From assembly GCA_045599645.1 (NCBI GenBank), contig JAZRWI010000004.1:62001-126000 (forward strand): a DNA stretch of 64,000 nt, read 5' to 3'. The translations under genes and the position numbers were made by a program. The notes under the pieces were generated by a model. That model did no database searches. It was given only the letters and a program-made list of their open reading frames with translations, and was not told where the DNA came from. Source of the DNA: RUG334 sp045599645. Its GTDB lineage: Bacteria; Muiribacteriota; Ozemobacteria; Ozemobacterales; Ozemobacteraceae. Below, piece after piece: positions 34,710 through 44,404 of this stretch; within the stretch, counting starts at the first letter, position 1; every line of letters begins with the position of its first letter.

Positions 34710-35414
34710 ATGTTATTTATGAAAAACGCTTTAAAAAAAATACTATCAAAGAAAACAATCGATTTTCTAATTAAAATAAAAAACATCTTCCGATATCCAT
34801 TTTTAGATGAGCACGAAAAGTCTGTTTTGAAATGGATTTATAGAAATTATGAAAAGAAGAGATTTAATTATAGATTAGGAAATGACATAGTATTTGATGT
34901 CGGTGGCTATAAAGGTGATTATACCGCAGAATTGTTAGAAACTAACCCAAACATAACTTCTTATATATTCGAACCGGTTTCTGTATTTGCGACCAATATA
35001 AAAAATAGATTTAATGATGATCCAAGAGTAAAGGTTTTCAATATAGGCTTATCAAATATTACTAAACAATTAGAAATTAATTTGGATAATGATGGTAGTA
35101 GTTTCCATAAGAAAGCCTTAGGCAATAAAAAAGAATATGCTCAGATTATCGACTTTAAAGATTTTATTGATGAAAATAAAATTGAACATATTGCTCTTTT
35201 GAAACTAAATATTGAAGGTGCAGAGTATGACTTATTAGAAAGAATTATTAATAGTAATTGTATAAATATAATTGATCATGTTCTAGTGCAATTCCATGAT
35301 ATTGACAAACATTCAATCCAAAGAATGCACAAACTGCAAGAAATGCTGTCTAGAACTCACAAGTTATCATGGGCAATCAGACCTTTTGTTTGGGAAAGTT
35401 GGCAAAAGAAATAA
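34710..35414 (+). CDS. FkbM family methyltransferase
   Basis: 234 residues. SAM-binding start NDIVFDVGGYKGDYT; conserved LKLNIEGAEYDLLE (the FkbM signature) and VLVQFHDID. Two ATGs are possible (34710 and 34719); the ribosome binding site is weak. The start lies exactly where the broken rfaD copy ends. FkbM enzymes O-methylate sugars or other hydroxyls; in a polysaccharide region, sugar methylation is likely. Ends convergent with the flippase. Confidence 0.87.
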   Translation: MLFMKNALKKILSKKTIDFLIKIKNIFRYPFLDEHEKSVLKWIYRNYEKKRFNYRLGNDIVFDVGGYKGDYTAELLETNPNITSYIFEPVSVFATNIKNRFNDDPRVKVFNIGLSNITKQLEINLDNDGSSFHKKALGNKKEYAQIIDFKDFIDENKIEHIALLKLNIEGAEYDLLERIINSNCINIIDHVLVQFHDIDKHSIQRMHKLQEMLSRTHKLSWAIRPFVWESWQKK

Positions 35415-35455
35415 TTTAATACATATTTTTATTCATAAATTACTTTTAATCTCCA

Positions 35456-36937
35456 TTACAAAACTTTTTTACTGAGATAGGTTCGCAAATTTTTGCAAGA
35501 AATACTAGAAATTATAAGGATATAAAAGGCAATAAAGCAGCATTGTATAAACCCGACGTAGTCATAAGTATAAACCGGAATAAAACGCTTAGTCAGGTAT
35601 GCCGATAGAAATAAAACTACAGTAGGAATAATTAAGTCATTCTTTATCCAGTAATTTTGTTCTTTTTTCAAATAACAAGAGAAAAATAATGGGAAACAAA
35701 TAAATAGACCGAAATTTTGAATAACATTTCCCCATATAGCTCCATTTACGCCGTAATAAATAATCAAGGGTAATGATACTGCAAATATCAGTATTATTGT
35801 TAACAAATGTGCCTTTATATTTATTTTAGGCATTCCAGCAGTATATGGCAAATGATATGGTAAAACCCCTAATTGAAAAAGATAACTACCGACAGCTAAA
35901 ATCTGAACAATAGGTGTTACATTATTTGCTATAGTTATATCCTTTGTCCAAAAGCCTATTATTATATGACCGAAAAAAATTAAAATACTAACAGCAACCC
36001 CACTAACAATATTAATCAATTGACAACAGAGATGAAAATTATTAGCGGCTTCTTCATCATCATTAAGACTCTTCAGTCTAACAATATTTGGGTAAAAGGC
36101 TTGGGGAAGCGGTGTTATCAAAACGGTAATAACTTGAACAATATTAACACCAAAAGAATAGTTACCAAAATCTTGTAATAAAAGAAACTTTGAAAGAATT
36201 ATTTTATCAGACTGAGTACAAAGAAAGTTCAAAGCTGAGTTACAAACACTACCTAGTGCAAAAGACCAATTACTTTTCATTTCATCAATAGAAAATCTAG
36301 CTTCTTTAAACATGCCAGGTAACAATGTATATACATAAATGCTCTGAGATATTACAGTAAAAAGAGATAACACACCTTGCCAATAGAAAAATACTTTTAT
36401 TGTAGGTGCAAAAAATTTTAATGCATAAATTACTCCCACATTACGTAATGTGCTTGTGATAACAAGAATCCAGTTCAAACCAATCTGCTTTTGTAAACCG
36501 ATAAGGACACTACGATAAATTCCTTCCATGCATCTCATTGCAACTACAAAGCCAGCTATGGCTACAGCTTCAATAATCATTTCTTTAGATAAAACTTCAG
36601 CTTTCAACCAATAATCTGCAATATAACTAGAACAAATTAAGACAATTAAAGCAAATATTGAGCAAAAACTAATTCCAAAAATTTCAGTTGTTCTCAAAAG
36701 ATTTCTAGTGGATTCAAGTGTTCTTTCATTGCCAGTAAATCGAGACATTTCACGATTTATTGCGGGAGTTATAGCAGAATCAACAATACTTAATGTAAGT
36801 TGCAATAAAGTAAATAAACCAATTAAACCATAAGCTTCCATTCCTAGATATTTTATATAAACAGGAATGAAAATAAAACTCATGATGGCAGACCAACCCT
36901 GCCCAATATAATTAGCTATTACATTCTTTTTTAGTGA
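35456..36937 (-). CDS. Polysaccharide flippase (Wzx type)
   Basis: About 494 residues with 12-14 hydrophobic helices throughout and the MATE/Wzx polytopic pattern. Begins at TTG 36938-36940 (SLKKNVIANYIGQGW), preceded by GGAAAAC; an ATG is not available nearby. It flips lipid-linked repeat units across the inner membrane. It is the last gene of the minus-strand colitose operon, 22 bases after manA. No Wzy polymerase is seen in the window. Confidence 0.88.
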   Translation of the reverse strand, partial: SLKKNVIANYIGQGWSAIMSFIFIPVYIKYLGMEAYGLIGLFTLLQLTLSIVDSAITPAINREMSRFTGNERTLESTRNLLRTTEIFGISFCSIFALIVLICSSYIADYWLKAEVLSKEMIIEAVAIAGFVVAMRCMEGIYRSVLIGLQKQIGLNWILVITSTLRNVGVIYALKFFAPTIKVFFYWQGVLSLFTVISQSIYVYTLLPGMFKEARFSIDEMKSNWSFALGSVCNSALNFLCTQSDKIILSKFLLLQDFGNYSFGVNIVQVITVLITPLPQAFYPNIVRLKSLNDDEEAANNFHLCCQLINIVSGVAVSILIFFGHIIIGFWTKDITIANNVTPIVQILAVGSYLFQLGVLPYHLPYTAGMPKINIKAHLLTIILIFAVSLPLIIYYGVNGAIWGNVIQNFGLFICFPLFFSCYLKKEQNYWIKNDLIIPTVVLFLSAYLTKRFIPVYTYDYVGFIQCCFIAFYILIISSISCKNLRTYLSKKVL

Positions 36938-36962
36938 CAAAATCGTTTTCCAAATAATCTAA

Positions 36963-37967
36963 CTAACAAGAAATCCTAAGTAATTCTGATTTTCCTTGAA
37001 AACTGATATTAACAGAATTTGAAGGAATGAAAATACAATCACCCTTTTTATACATTATAGCATCATTTTCATTATAATACATTATTCCAGAACCAATAAT
37101 ACAAAGATAAACAACGAAAGTATTGCAATCTGTCCTAGTTGAATATTTTTTTTCTGTATGCTCTGTATCGATAAGAAGTCTTTCAACTTGAAAATATTTG
37201 CATCTGCAAAGAAGTTCTGAAGCGCATGATTTTGAATACCGCAGAACCCTCATTGGCTGATTTGGTGTTATAGCAACGTCTAAATTAGCTACATCAAGTG
37301 CTTTTTTTATGTGCAGTTCTCTAGTTTTACCATTTTTTTCGATTCTATTGTAGTCATAAAGTCTATAAGTAATATCAGAATTCTGTTGAATTTCAGCTAA
37401 TAGGATTCCAGAACCAATAGCGTGAATTGTACCAGGTTTAATGAAGAAGACATCACCTTTTTTTACTTCTATACTTTGGACATAATTATTAATACAATCA
37501 TTATTAATACTGTTAATAATATCTGTTTTACTGACACTATGATTTAGACCATAAATAATCTTAGAATTTTTATCTGCCTCTAGTATATACCACAATTCAT
37601 GTTTTCCATGATTCCCGTTTTCATGTATGAAAGCATATTCATCATCAGGATGAACTTGTATAGATAAATCCTGTTTTGCATCAATTAGCTTTACCAATAT
37701 TGGAAAATCTTTTAAATCCTTAGTATTAGAACCTAGAATTTCTGGATTATTCTCAATTATTTCTTTCAAGGTTTTTCCAGAAAAAAAACCACTAGCTATT
37801 ATACTTAAGCCATTCTGTTGGATTGAGCATTCCCAGGTTTCAGCAAGATTTTCGATATCTGTTTTTTTATGATAACCGTTTTTAAGCTTATTACCACCCC
37901 ATATTTTTTCGATGAAAGCTGGTGTAAGCAAAAATGGTTCATTTAAATGTGTATTTTTGTTTATCAT
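36963..37967 (-). CDS. manA: Mannose-6-phosphate isomerase, class I
   Basis: 334 residues. PAFIEKIWGGNKLK, metal ligands in IQVHPDDEYAFIHENG and HELWYILEA, and GTIHAIGSGILLAEIQQNSDI (active site) define the short class I PMI. It converts fructose-6-P to mannose-6-P, the first step to GDP-mannose. Overlaps manC by 29 bases. No phosphomannomutase (manB) is in this window. Confidence 0.94.
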   Translation of the reverse strand: MINKNTHLNEPFLLTPAFIEKIWGGNKLKNGYHKKTDIENLAETWECSIQQNGLSIIASGFFSGKTLKEIIENNPEILGSNTKDLKDFPILVKLIDAKQDLSIQVHPDDEYAFIHENGNHGKHELWYILEADKNSKIIYGLNHSVSKTDIINSINNDCINNYVQSIEVKKGDVFFIKPGTIHAIGSGILLAEIQQNSDITYRLYDYNRIEKNGKTRELHIKKALDVANLDVAITPNQPMRVLRYSKSCASELLCRCKYFQVERLLIDTEHTEKKYSTRTDCNTFVVYLCIIGSGIMYYNENDAIMYKKGDCIFIPSNSVNISFQGKSELLRISC

Positions 37968-39252
37968 CTACAGAAATATCTTTACCTAATTGCACTTCTA
38001 TTAATTGTAATTCTGTTTCAGCTATAACCATATGCTTACAACCAGCTTCCATAGCAATTACATCACCAGCTTTAACAGACTGTTCCATGCCATCAACAAT
38101 GGTTTTTCCATTACCACTGATAGCAACCCATACTTCATTTCGCTTCTGATGACTATGATAATTCATGCGCGCACCAGGATTCAAAGTAATTTTAATAGTC
38201 ATACTATCAGGATTTATATCAATTACTTTATAACTACCCCAGGATTTTTCAGCAAACATTGTTGGTTGTATTATTTTGTCTACAAAAGGTTTAATAAAAC
38301 TGGAATCATTTTTATCTGAAACAAGTATGCCATCAGGGCCAGCAGTAATAACAACATCTTTAAGCCCCATAGCAAGCAATGGAATATTTGTTTCATTTAT
38401 AATATGAACATTAGAACACTTTTCATTCATCATAGCTTTGCCGATAATTCCGTCATCCATAGCCTCAGTAAAAGTATTCCAAGTACCTAAGTCTTTCCAT
38501 TGCCCAGCAAATCTCATAACTTGTATGCTATTTTCGTGTTCAACTACAGCATAATCAAAACTGATTTTTTTCAGAGTTTCATATTTAGCATATAAATCAT
38601 AGTAATCAGTAAAATCAATCAATTCATGTGCTTTATCTAATACATAACTTATCTTATAAGCAAAAACTCCACCATTCCACAAAGCGCCTTTACTAATATA
38701 TTCTTCAGCAGCTTTAGTATTTGGTTTTTCCTTAAACATCAAAACCTTACTAGTATCATTATTGTTTTCAGGAATAATATATCCATATTTTTCACTAGGA
38801 TAAGTAGGTTCAATACCCATCAATACAAGTTTTGCATCATTATCAGAAGCTCGTTGGCATAATTTGTTTATTGCTTTAAAATAATCAACTTCAACAAAAG
38901 GGTCTACAGGACATACAACAACAACTTCATTTTTATCAACTTTTTGAATCTCATTCAGATATGCTGTAGCAAGTGCAATTGCGGGAAAAGTATCACGTCT
39001 GCATGGTTCTATTGAAATGCCAACATTATTTCCAAGCTGATTATATATAGACGAAACCTGCGCTTTAGAGGTTGCTATTGTAATAATAGCATTTTTATCG
39101 ACAGACCTAATCTGTCTATAGATTCTTTGAAGCATAGATTCATAAGTGCCATCTTCTTTTTTGAATAGTTTAATAAACTGTTTTGACCTAATATCATTCG
39201 AGAGAGGCCATAGTCTTTTTCCAGAGCCACCAGAAAGTAAAATAATGTTCAT
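37939..39252 (-). CDS. manC: Mannose-1-phosphate guanylyltransferase with PMI-type cupin domain
   Basis: 437 residues. Nucleotidyltransferase signature LSGGSGKRLWPLSND at residues 5-19; EKPNTKAAEEY and WNGGVFAYK; then a C-terminal cupin (MNYHSHQKRNEVWVAISG). It makes GDP-mannose, substrate for Gmd. Between the epimerase-reductase gene (3 bases upstream) and manA (overlap). Confidence 0.95.
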   Translation of the reverse strand: MNIILLSGGSGKRLWPLSNDIRSKQFIKLFKKEDGTYESMLQRIYRQIRSVDKNAIITIATSKAQVSSIYNQLGNNVGISIEPCRRDTFPAIALATAYLNEIQKVDKNEVVVVCPVDPFVEVDYFKAINKLCQRASDNDAKLVLMGIEPTYPSEKYGYIIPENNNDTSKVLMFKEKPNTKAAEEYISKGALWNGGVFAYKISYVLDKAHELIDFTDYYDLYAKYETLKKISFDYAVVEHENSIQVMRFAGQWKDLGTWNTFTEAMDDGIIGKAMMNEKCSNVHIINETNIPLLAMGLKDVVITAGPDGILVSDKNDSSFIKPFVDKIIQPTMFAEKSWGSYKVIDINPDSMTIKITLNPGARMNYHSHQKRNEVWVAISGNGKTIVDGMEQSVKAGDVIAMEAGCKHMVIAETELQLIEVQLGKDISVDDKQKYTFK

Positions 39253-39255
39253 ATC

Positions 39256-40194
39256 TCATCTCTTTGCAAATTCAGGATGCTTTAAAAAGTCTTCGTAGGT
39301 AATACGGATACCATCTTTCAATTCAGTTTTGTATTTCCAGCCTAGTGCTTCAGCTTTTGTAGTGTCTAATAGCTTACAAGGCATCCCATCTGGTTTCGAA
39401 GTATCGAATAAAATCTCGCCTTTATATCCCACTATTTCAGCTATGAACTTTGCCAATTCACCTATTGAAACATCAGAGCCATAACCTATATTTACAAATT
39501 CATTTTTATGATAATTTTCTAGAAAGTATACTGCAGCATCAGCTAAATCATCTACAAAAAGAAATTCTCTGCGTTGCTTTCCAGACCCCCAAACAACAAC
39601 ACTTAAATCATTATTAATCTTAGCTTCATGAAAGCGTCTAAGCAATGAAGCCATTACATGTGCATTCTCATTATAATGATCATTTATTCCATAAATATTG
39701 CAAGGCATTATGCTTATATAATCTCTACCATACTGTCTGTTGTAATATTCACAGCTCTTTAAACCAGCTGTCTTAGCAATCGCATAGCCTTCATTTGTTG
39801 GCTCAAAAGGACCTGTTAATAGGTATTCTTCTTTCATTGGTTGCTGGCACATTCTAGGATAAATACATGATGAGCCAAGAAAAAGCAGACGATTAACATT
39901 ATTTCTGTTAGCTGCTTCAAAAACATTTGCTTGAATCATCAAGTTTATCATTAGCATATCTGCAGGATATTCTATATTTTTTTTAATCCCACCGACAGCT
40001 GCAGCAGCTAAAATTACAACTTCTGGTTTTTCTTTTTCAAAGTAATCAAACACAGCAGCCTGATTGGTTAAGTCTAATTCTTTTGATGTTTTATAAATAA
40101 GGTTTACATAACCCTTCTGAGACAATTTTCTCAGAATAGCAGAGCCAACCATACCATGATGACCACAAACATATATTTTTGATTCTTTATTCAT
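39256..40194 (-). CDS. GDP-4-keto-6-deoxy sugar epimerase/reductase (Fcl/ColC type)
   Basis: 312 residues of the WcaG/Fcl family: GHHGMVGSAIL, FLGSSCIYP, and catalytic YAIAKTAGLKSCEYY. Fcl epimerises and reduces GDP-4-keto-6-deoxymannose to GDP-fucose; its homologue ColC does the same on the 3-deoxy compound to give GDP-L-colitose. One base downstream of ColD, so ColC is the better reading. Sequence alone does not separate the two. Confidence 0.88.
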   Translation of the reverse strand: MNKESKIYVCGHHGMVGSAILRKLSQKGYVNLIYKTSKELDLTNQAAVFDYFEKEKPEVVILAAAAVGGIKKNIEYPADMLMINLMIQANVFEAANRNNVNRLLFLGSSCIYPRMCQQPMKEEYLLTGPFEPTNEGYAIAKTAGLKSCEYYNRQYGRDYISIMPCNIYGINDHYNENAHVMASLLRRFHEAKINNDLSVVVWGSGKQRREFLFVDDLADAAVYFLENYHKNEFVNIGYGSDVSIGELAKFIAEIVGYKGEILFDTSKPDGMPCKLLDTTKAEALGWKYKTELKDGIRITYEDFLKHPEFAKR

Positions 40195-40195
40195 T

Positions 40196-41362
40196 TTATT
40201 TAACTGTGTCCAATGTGTTCTTTAATAATTCCAATTGTTCTTTCATAAAAACAGAATGGTTACCGACAAAAAATCCATTACTATGTATATAATCAGCATT
40301 TATTAGTTTTCCGCTAATAGAAGCATTCATATATTTAAACGCAGGTTGTTTGGCAAAGTTACCAGCAACGATTGGTCTTACTTCAATACCAGCTTCTTTA
40401 ATGGCTTTTATAAATTTACCTCTTTGCCCAACTAATTTTGGAGCAAGAATAATAGCAAAACCGAACCAAGAAGCTTTTCCAATTTCATGCTGAGTTAAAA
40501 ATCTATTATCATCATTCATTATCTGTTTGAATAGAACGGCATTTTGGCGTCTTATTTCAAGGAAAGCATCGAGTTTCTTCAATTGTTCAATACCTATAGC
40601 AGCCTCAATTTCAAGAGGTCTTAGGTTATAACCAGGCATAATAAATTGAAAGCTTTCATAAAAGTCATCATCATTTTTAGTATAAAGACTGCTTGTTTTA
40701 GGTAGATTTCTAGTCCATCCATGAGCCCTTATAGAAAGCATATAATGATAGAGTTCTTCATCATCAGTTACAGTCACGCCACCTTCCATTGTTGCTAAGT
40801 GATGTGAATAGAATGTAGAAAATGTTCCTAAAACACCGAATGTCCCAGCTTTTTTTCCATCTAATTCTGCCCCCATTGATTCACAATTATCTTCAATGAA
40901 AAATAAGCCATGATTTTTACATAGTTCTGAAAGTTTATGATAATCAACGATATTGCCTAACAGATTTACGGCAAAGATTGCCTTAGTATTTGGTGTAATT
41001 GCTTCTTCGATTTTTGATATATCAATATCTAGAGTATTGATGTCAATATCTACAAGTCTTAATTTTAAACCATGTTGTTCAAGTGGGAAATATGTGGTAC
41101 TCCAAGAAACGGCAGGAACAATAACCTCATCACCTTTTTTCAGTCTACCGGAATACATAAGTGAAGCAACAGCAAGAAGATTAGCAGAAGAACCAGAGTT
41201 AGACATAACTGCAAATTTAGAGTTAAACTTTTCAGCAAACATCTTTTCATAACTACTAACCTGTTCGCCCATCGTAAATCTGTTAGATTTAACAACTTTA
41301 TCTATGGCATTTATTTCTTTTTCATCCCAGGTATCATTAGAAAGACTGTAATTAATTTTCAT
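40196..41362 (-). CDS. colD: GDP-4-keto-6-deoxy-D-mannose 3-dehydratase (ColD)
   Basis: 388 residues from ATG 41360-41362 (a TTG-start at 41378 is not family-like). It is a PLP-fold DegT/DnrJ protein where the PLP lysine is replaced by His 188, in FSTFYSHHLATMEGG. That position and neighbourhood match E. coli ColD, which is a PLP-dependent dehydratase using His as base. Shared features: VPAVSWSTTYFPL, EDNCESMGAEL, IRAHGWTRNLPK. Substrate is the Gmd product; the product feeds ColC. Overlaps gmd by 11 bases. Confidence 0.95.
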   Translation of the reverse strand: MKINYSLSNDTWDEKEINAIDKVVKSNRFTMGEQVSSYEKMFAEKFNSKFAVMSNSGSSANLLAVASLMYSGRLKKGDEVIVPAVSWSTTYFPLEQHGLKLRLVDIDINTLDIDISKIEEAITPNTKAIFAVNLLGNIVDYHKLSELCKNHGLFFIEDNCESMGAELDGKKAGTFGVLGTFSTFYSHHLATMEGGVTVTDDEELYHYMLSIRAHGWTRNLPKTSSLYTKNDDDFYESFQFIMPGYNLRPLEIEAAIGIEQLKKLDAFLEIRRQNAVLFKQIMNDDNRFLTQHEIGKASWFGFAIILAPKLVGQRGKFIKAIKEAGIEVRPIVAGNFAKQPAFKYMNASISGKLINADYIHSNGFFVGNHSVFMKEQLELLKNTLDTVK

Positions 41363-42398
41363 TTGAAACTTCTCGAGCAACTTTCTTCATGTCATGTTCA
41401 GTCATAATTTTAACTAAATCATCAAAAGATGTTTTTGAAGGATTCCAGCCAAGCTTAGTCTTGGCTTTTGAAGGATTGCCTAAAAGATTTACTACATCTG
41501 TAGGGCGATAATATTCAGGAGAAACTTCAATTATGACTTTCCCATTAGCTCTATCGTAGCCCTTTTCATTCTGCCCCTCACCCTTGAATTCTAGTTCAAT
41601 ACCAGCATAATGGAATGCAAGCTGGCAAAATTCTCTTACTGTATGCTGTTCACCAGTGGCAATAACATAATCATCCGGTTCCTTCTGCTGTAATATTAAC
41701 CACATGCATTCTACATAATCCTTAGCATAGCCCCAGTCTCTAAGACTTGATAGATTTCCAAGAAATAGTTTATCTTGTTTACCTTGTTTTATTCTAGCAG
41801 CAGCAAGCGTAATTTTTCTTGTAACAAAGGTTTCACCGCGACGTTCAGATTCATGATTAAAAAGAATACCATTGCAGCAATACATTTCGTAGGCTTCTCT
41901 GTATTCCTTCATTATCCAGAAGCCATATTGCTTAGCAATCGCATATGGGCTATAAGGATGGAATGGAGTGGATTCGCTTTGTGGCACTTCTTCAACCTTT
42001 CCATAAAGTTCAGAAGTTGAGGCCTGATATATTCTGCAAGTTTTTTCCAATCCGCAGATGCGAACGGCTTCCAATAATCTTAAAACTCCAGTTGCTACAA
42101 CATCAGCAGTATATTCTGGAACATCAAAGGAAACCTGAACATGGCTTTGGGCAGCTAAGTTAAATATTTCATCTGGTTTTATTTTGGCAATAACTTTAAC
42201 AAGTCCTATGGAATCTGTCATATCACCATAATGAAGGATAAAATTTTTATTACCTTCTAAGTGAGCAATTCGTTCTCTATATTCAGTAGAGGAACGTCGG
42301 ATTAATCCATGTACCTCATAACCTTTTTCAAGGAGTAATTCAGCAAGAAATGAACCATCTTGCCCTGTAACACCTGTTATTAATGCTTTTTTTCTCAT
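41352..42398 (-). CDS. gmd: GDP-mannose 4,6-dehydratase
   Basis: 348 residues from ATG 42396-42398 (an upstream TTG at 42405 is less likely). TGVTGQDGSFLAELLL binds NADP; catalytic YSPYAIAKQYGFWI (Tyr-x3-Lys); NHESERRGETFVTRKIT is diagnostic of GMD. It makes GDP-4-keto-6-deoxymannose. First gene of the colitose operon. Confidence 0.96.
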   Translation of the reverse strand: MRKKALITGVTGQDGSFLAELLLEKGYEVHGLIRRSSTEYRERIAHLEGNKNFILHYGDMTDSIGLVKVIAKIKPDEIFNLAAQSHVQVSFDVPEYTADVVATGVLRLLEAVRICGLEKTCRIYQASTSELYGKVEEVPQSESTPFHPYSPYAIAKQYGFWIMKEYREAYEMYCCNGILFNHESERRGETFVTRKITLAAARIKQGKQDKLFLGNLSSLRDWGYAKDYVECMWLILQQKEPDDYVIATGEQHTVREFCQLAFHYAGIELEFKGEGQNEKGYDRANGKVIIEVSPEYYRPTDVVNLLGNPSKAKTKLGWNPSKTSFDDLVKIMTEHDMKKVAREVSNEN

Positions 42399-42488
42399 AT
42401 CTAGCAACTTTCTGTATTTTAATCGATTATAAAATAGATTTTACAATAAATCAATATAGCCTAATTTCCTAAAAACAAGCTAATATTA

Positions 42489-43394
42489 CTATAACATTAC
42501 CCATTCTGGTGGTATTAAATCTTCAATCTTAAAAGTTGGATCATTCATCCATAATTTGGGAGCATAAACAATCTTAGAAGGATTTTCATTTAAACAAGCG
42601 GCCCACCAACTGAAAGTGCTATTAGCAATGATATTATGTTTACATATACTCATCAATTTCATATCCCAATAGCTATTATCACCTTTATTAATATCGATTA
42701 CATTAAACTTATGATTGATTTTAAAATTATCTTTAACCCAATTAGGATCATCAGAAAATACAAAAAATTCAGGGTTCTCAATTCTTTTTTCAATTTCAGA
42801 AATAGCATGTTGGTAAAAGCCGTTAGCTAACGGGGAACAATAAATTTTTTGATTAACTGGCTTTAAATAGTCACCTCTTCTGATATGCAAGGATACAGAA
42901 TTTTTAGAATTCTTAATTTGGTCTGTTACTTTCATATTCTCATCATTCATGTATTCTTTAAAAGCTAAATCTTCCAGCAGAAGCTCTCTTATTTCCCAAA
43001 AATATTTATAACTAGCCCAATTTCCCTTTATATAAATACTATCTTTTATATTTAAAACATCAGAATGAAAATTAACACCTACTTCACGATATACTTTTGA
43101 AAAAGGTTTTCTTATTAAATCTTTTGTATTCATATAAGGAATTAAATCAATAATTTTACCAATAAATAATGGTAAAGTGCCTGTTTCAAGCTTAAATAAT
43201 GTTTCTTTATCAGCTAAAGACGCTTTAATATCAAATTTTGATAATTCATATTTTCTAAAATATTTATCAAAAAGACTTATATCTAGAAGAATTGGGGCAT
43301 TATCATTTAAAATACTTAGTTTCTTTGCTAGGGCATATTGAAACATTTGGTTTCCAAGACCACCGATTATTTGAACAGCAATAACTTTTTCCAT
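42489..43394 (-). CDS. GT11 family alpha-1,2-fucosyl/colitosyl-type transferase
   Basis: 301 residues from ATG 43392-43394 (MEKVIAVQ); in-frame starts at 43413 and 43464 are possible but less family-like. GT11 motifs GGLGNQMFQYALAKKL and SLHIRRGDYLK are intact, plus NSTFSWWAACL. GT11 moves L-fucose or similar 6-deoxy-L-hexoses. Next to a colitose pathway, L-colitose (3-deoxy-L-fucose) is a plausible donor sugar. Confidence 0.9.
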   Translation of the reverse strand: MEKVIAVQIIGGLGNQMFQYALAKKLSILNDNAPILLDISLFDKYFRKYELSKFDIKASLADKETLFKLETGTLPLFIGKIIDLIPYMNTKDLIRKPFSKVYREVGVNFHSDVLNIKDSIYIKGNWASYKYFWEIRELLLEDLAFKEYMNDENMKVTDQIKNSKNSVSLHIRRGDYLKPVNQKIYCSPLANGFYQHAISEIEKRIENPEFFVFSDDPNWVKDNFKINHKFNVIDINKGDNSYWDMKLMSICKHNIIANSTFSWWAACLNENPSKIVYAPKLWMNDPTFKIEDLIPPEWVML

Positions 43395-43474
43395 ATTTTT
43401 AATTCGAACCTTCATATCTAATAGCAATAAATCAAATGCTATTAGATTAATAAAAACGAATACCAATGATTTTA

Positions 43475-44404
43475 TTATTCAAGTTTTAACATTTCACCTA
43501 GCTTCAAATCATACGTTTGTGGCAATATCTTGTCAAAACCTGAACCATGACTAAGAGTTACTTCTCCATAGTATAGTTTTCCATCAACGTCATAAAAATC
43601 CGTTCTTACATATGGAAAATTTTTAGCTATGATTTTTCCAATAGCCTTCATTTTTTCCAAAGACTTAGGCGGTTCTATGTCAGGACCATTTATTGACTCT
43701 GGGCTTTTATTGCCAGAAACCCATAAAAAAGGTAATGGTTTCCAATTAGGATCATAAATTTTCCTCTTATTTAAACCTTCTCTATCAATACTACAATAAA
43801 TGAACTTTAACTCGCCGTTAAAAAAAGTTAATTTATAATCATTAGGAATTTTGCCCTCTTTTGTTAGAAGCAATTTTTCTACAACAATGCATCGCTTAAT
43901 ATTTTTATATTGCCATTCATGACTTGTATAATAGTAATTGGTATTTAACCACCTTCTACAATTTTCTTGAAGTTCTTTCCAATCAACTTTAGACTTATCC
44001 TTAATAATGTAATAATCCGCATTACCTCCATTTCCTTTTACAATGCAAGGGAAATCAGGAATGTTATCACTATTGACTTCCTTCCAATCATCAGTTTTAA
44101 AAACTAAGGGAATAAGATATTCTTCCCCGAATTGATCAGATAACCATTTCCTGGATAAGTATTTATCAGTACAAATAGTAAAAAGGTCATCTCTTTTATT
44201 AAGTTTAAGCCATTGTAATTTCTCATTCAAAGTTTTAGGATTGATTAAATCCAATGGGTAACCTTGTTTCTTACAAAAATCTTTTTTTACACAATAAGCA
44301 TCCCATGTTTTTGAACCGAATATCAAATTCGGTAATACAAATCTTATGAAAAAGTAAATATTATAAACAATAGAAATATTTTTTAGTTTCGTTTTTAGTC
44401 CCAT
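43475..44404 (-). CDS. ATP-grasp amidoligase (TupA-like)
   Basis: 309 residues. NPKTLNEKLQWLKL, TDKYLSRKWLSDQFGEEYL, CIVKGNGGNADYYII (ATP-grasp nucleotide loop), KRCIVVEKLLLTKEG and RTDFYDVDGKLYYGEVTLSHG (metal-binding). This family makes amide or peptide bonds with ATP; several members act on polysaccharide amidation. Overlaps the HAD gene by 10 bases. Confidence 0.88.
   Translation of the reverse strand: MGLKTKLKNISIVYNIYFFIRFVLPNLIFGSKTWDAYCVKKDFCKKQGYPLDLINPKTLNEKLQWLKLNKRDDLFTICTDKYLSRKWLSDQFGEEYLIPLVFKTDDWKEVNSDNIPDFPCIVKGNGGNADYYIIKDKSKVDWKELQENCRRWLNTNYYYTSHEWQYKNIKRCIVVEKLLLTKEGKIPNDYKLTFFNGELKFIYCSIDREGLNKRKIYDPNWKPLPFLWVSGNKSPESINGPDIEPPKSLEKMKAIGKIIAKNFPYVRTDFYDVDGKLYYGEVTLSHGSGFDKILPQTYDLKLGEMLKLE

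Noticed and set aside
39256..40194. Plain GDP-L-fucose synthase assignment
   Set aside because: Possible by family, but adjacency to ColD makes GDP-colitose synthase more likely; the symbol is left blank.
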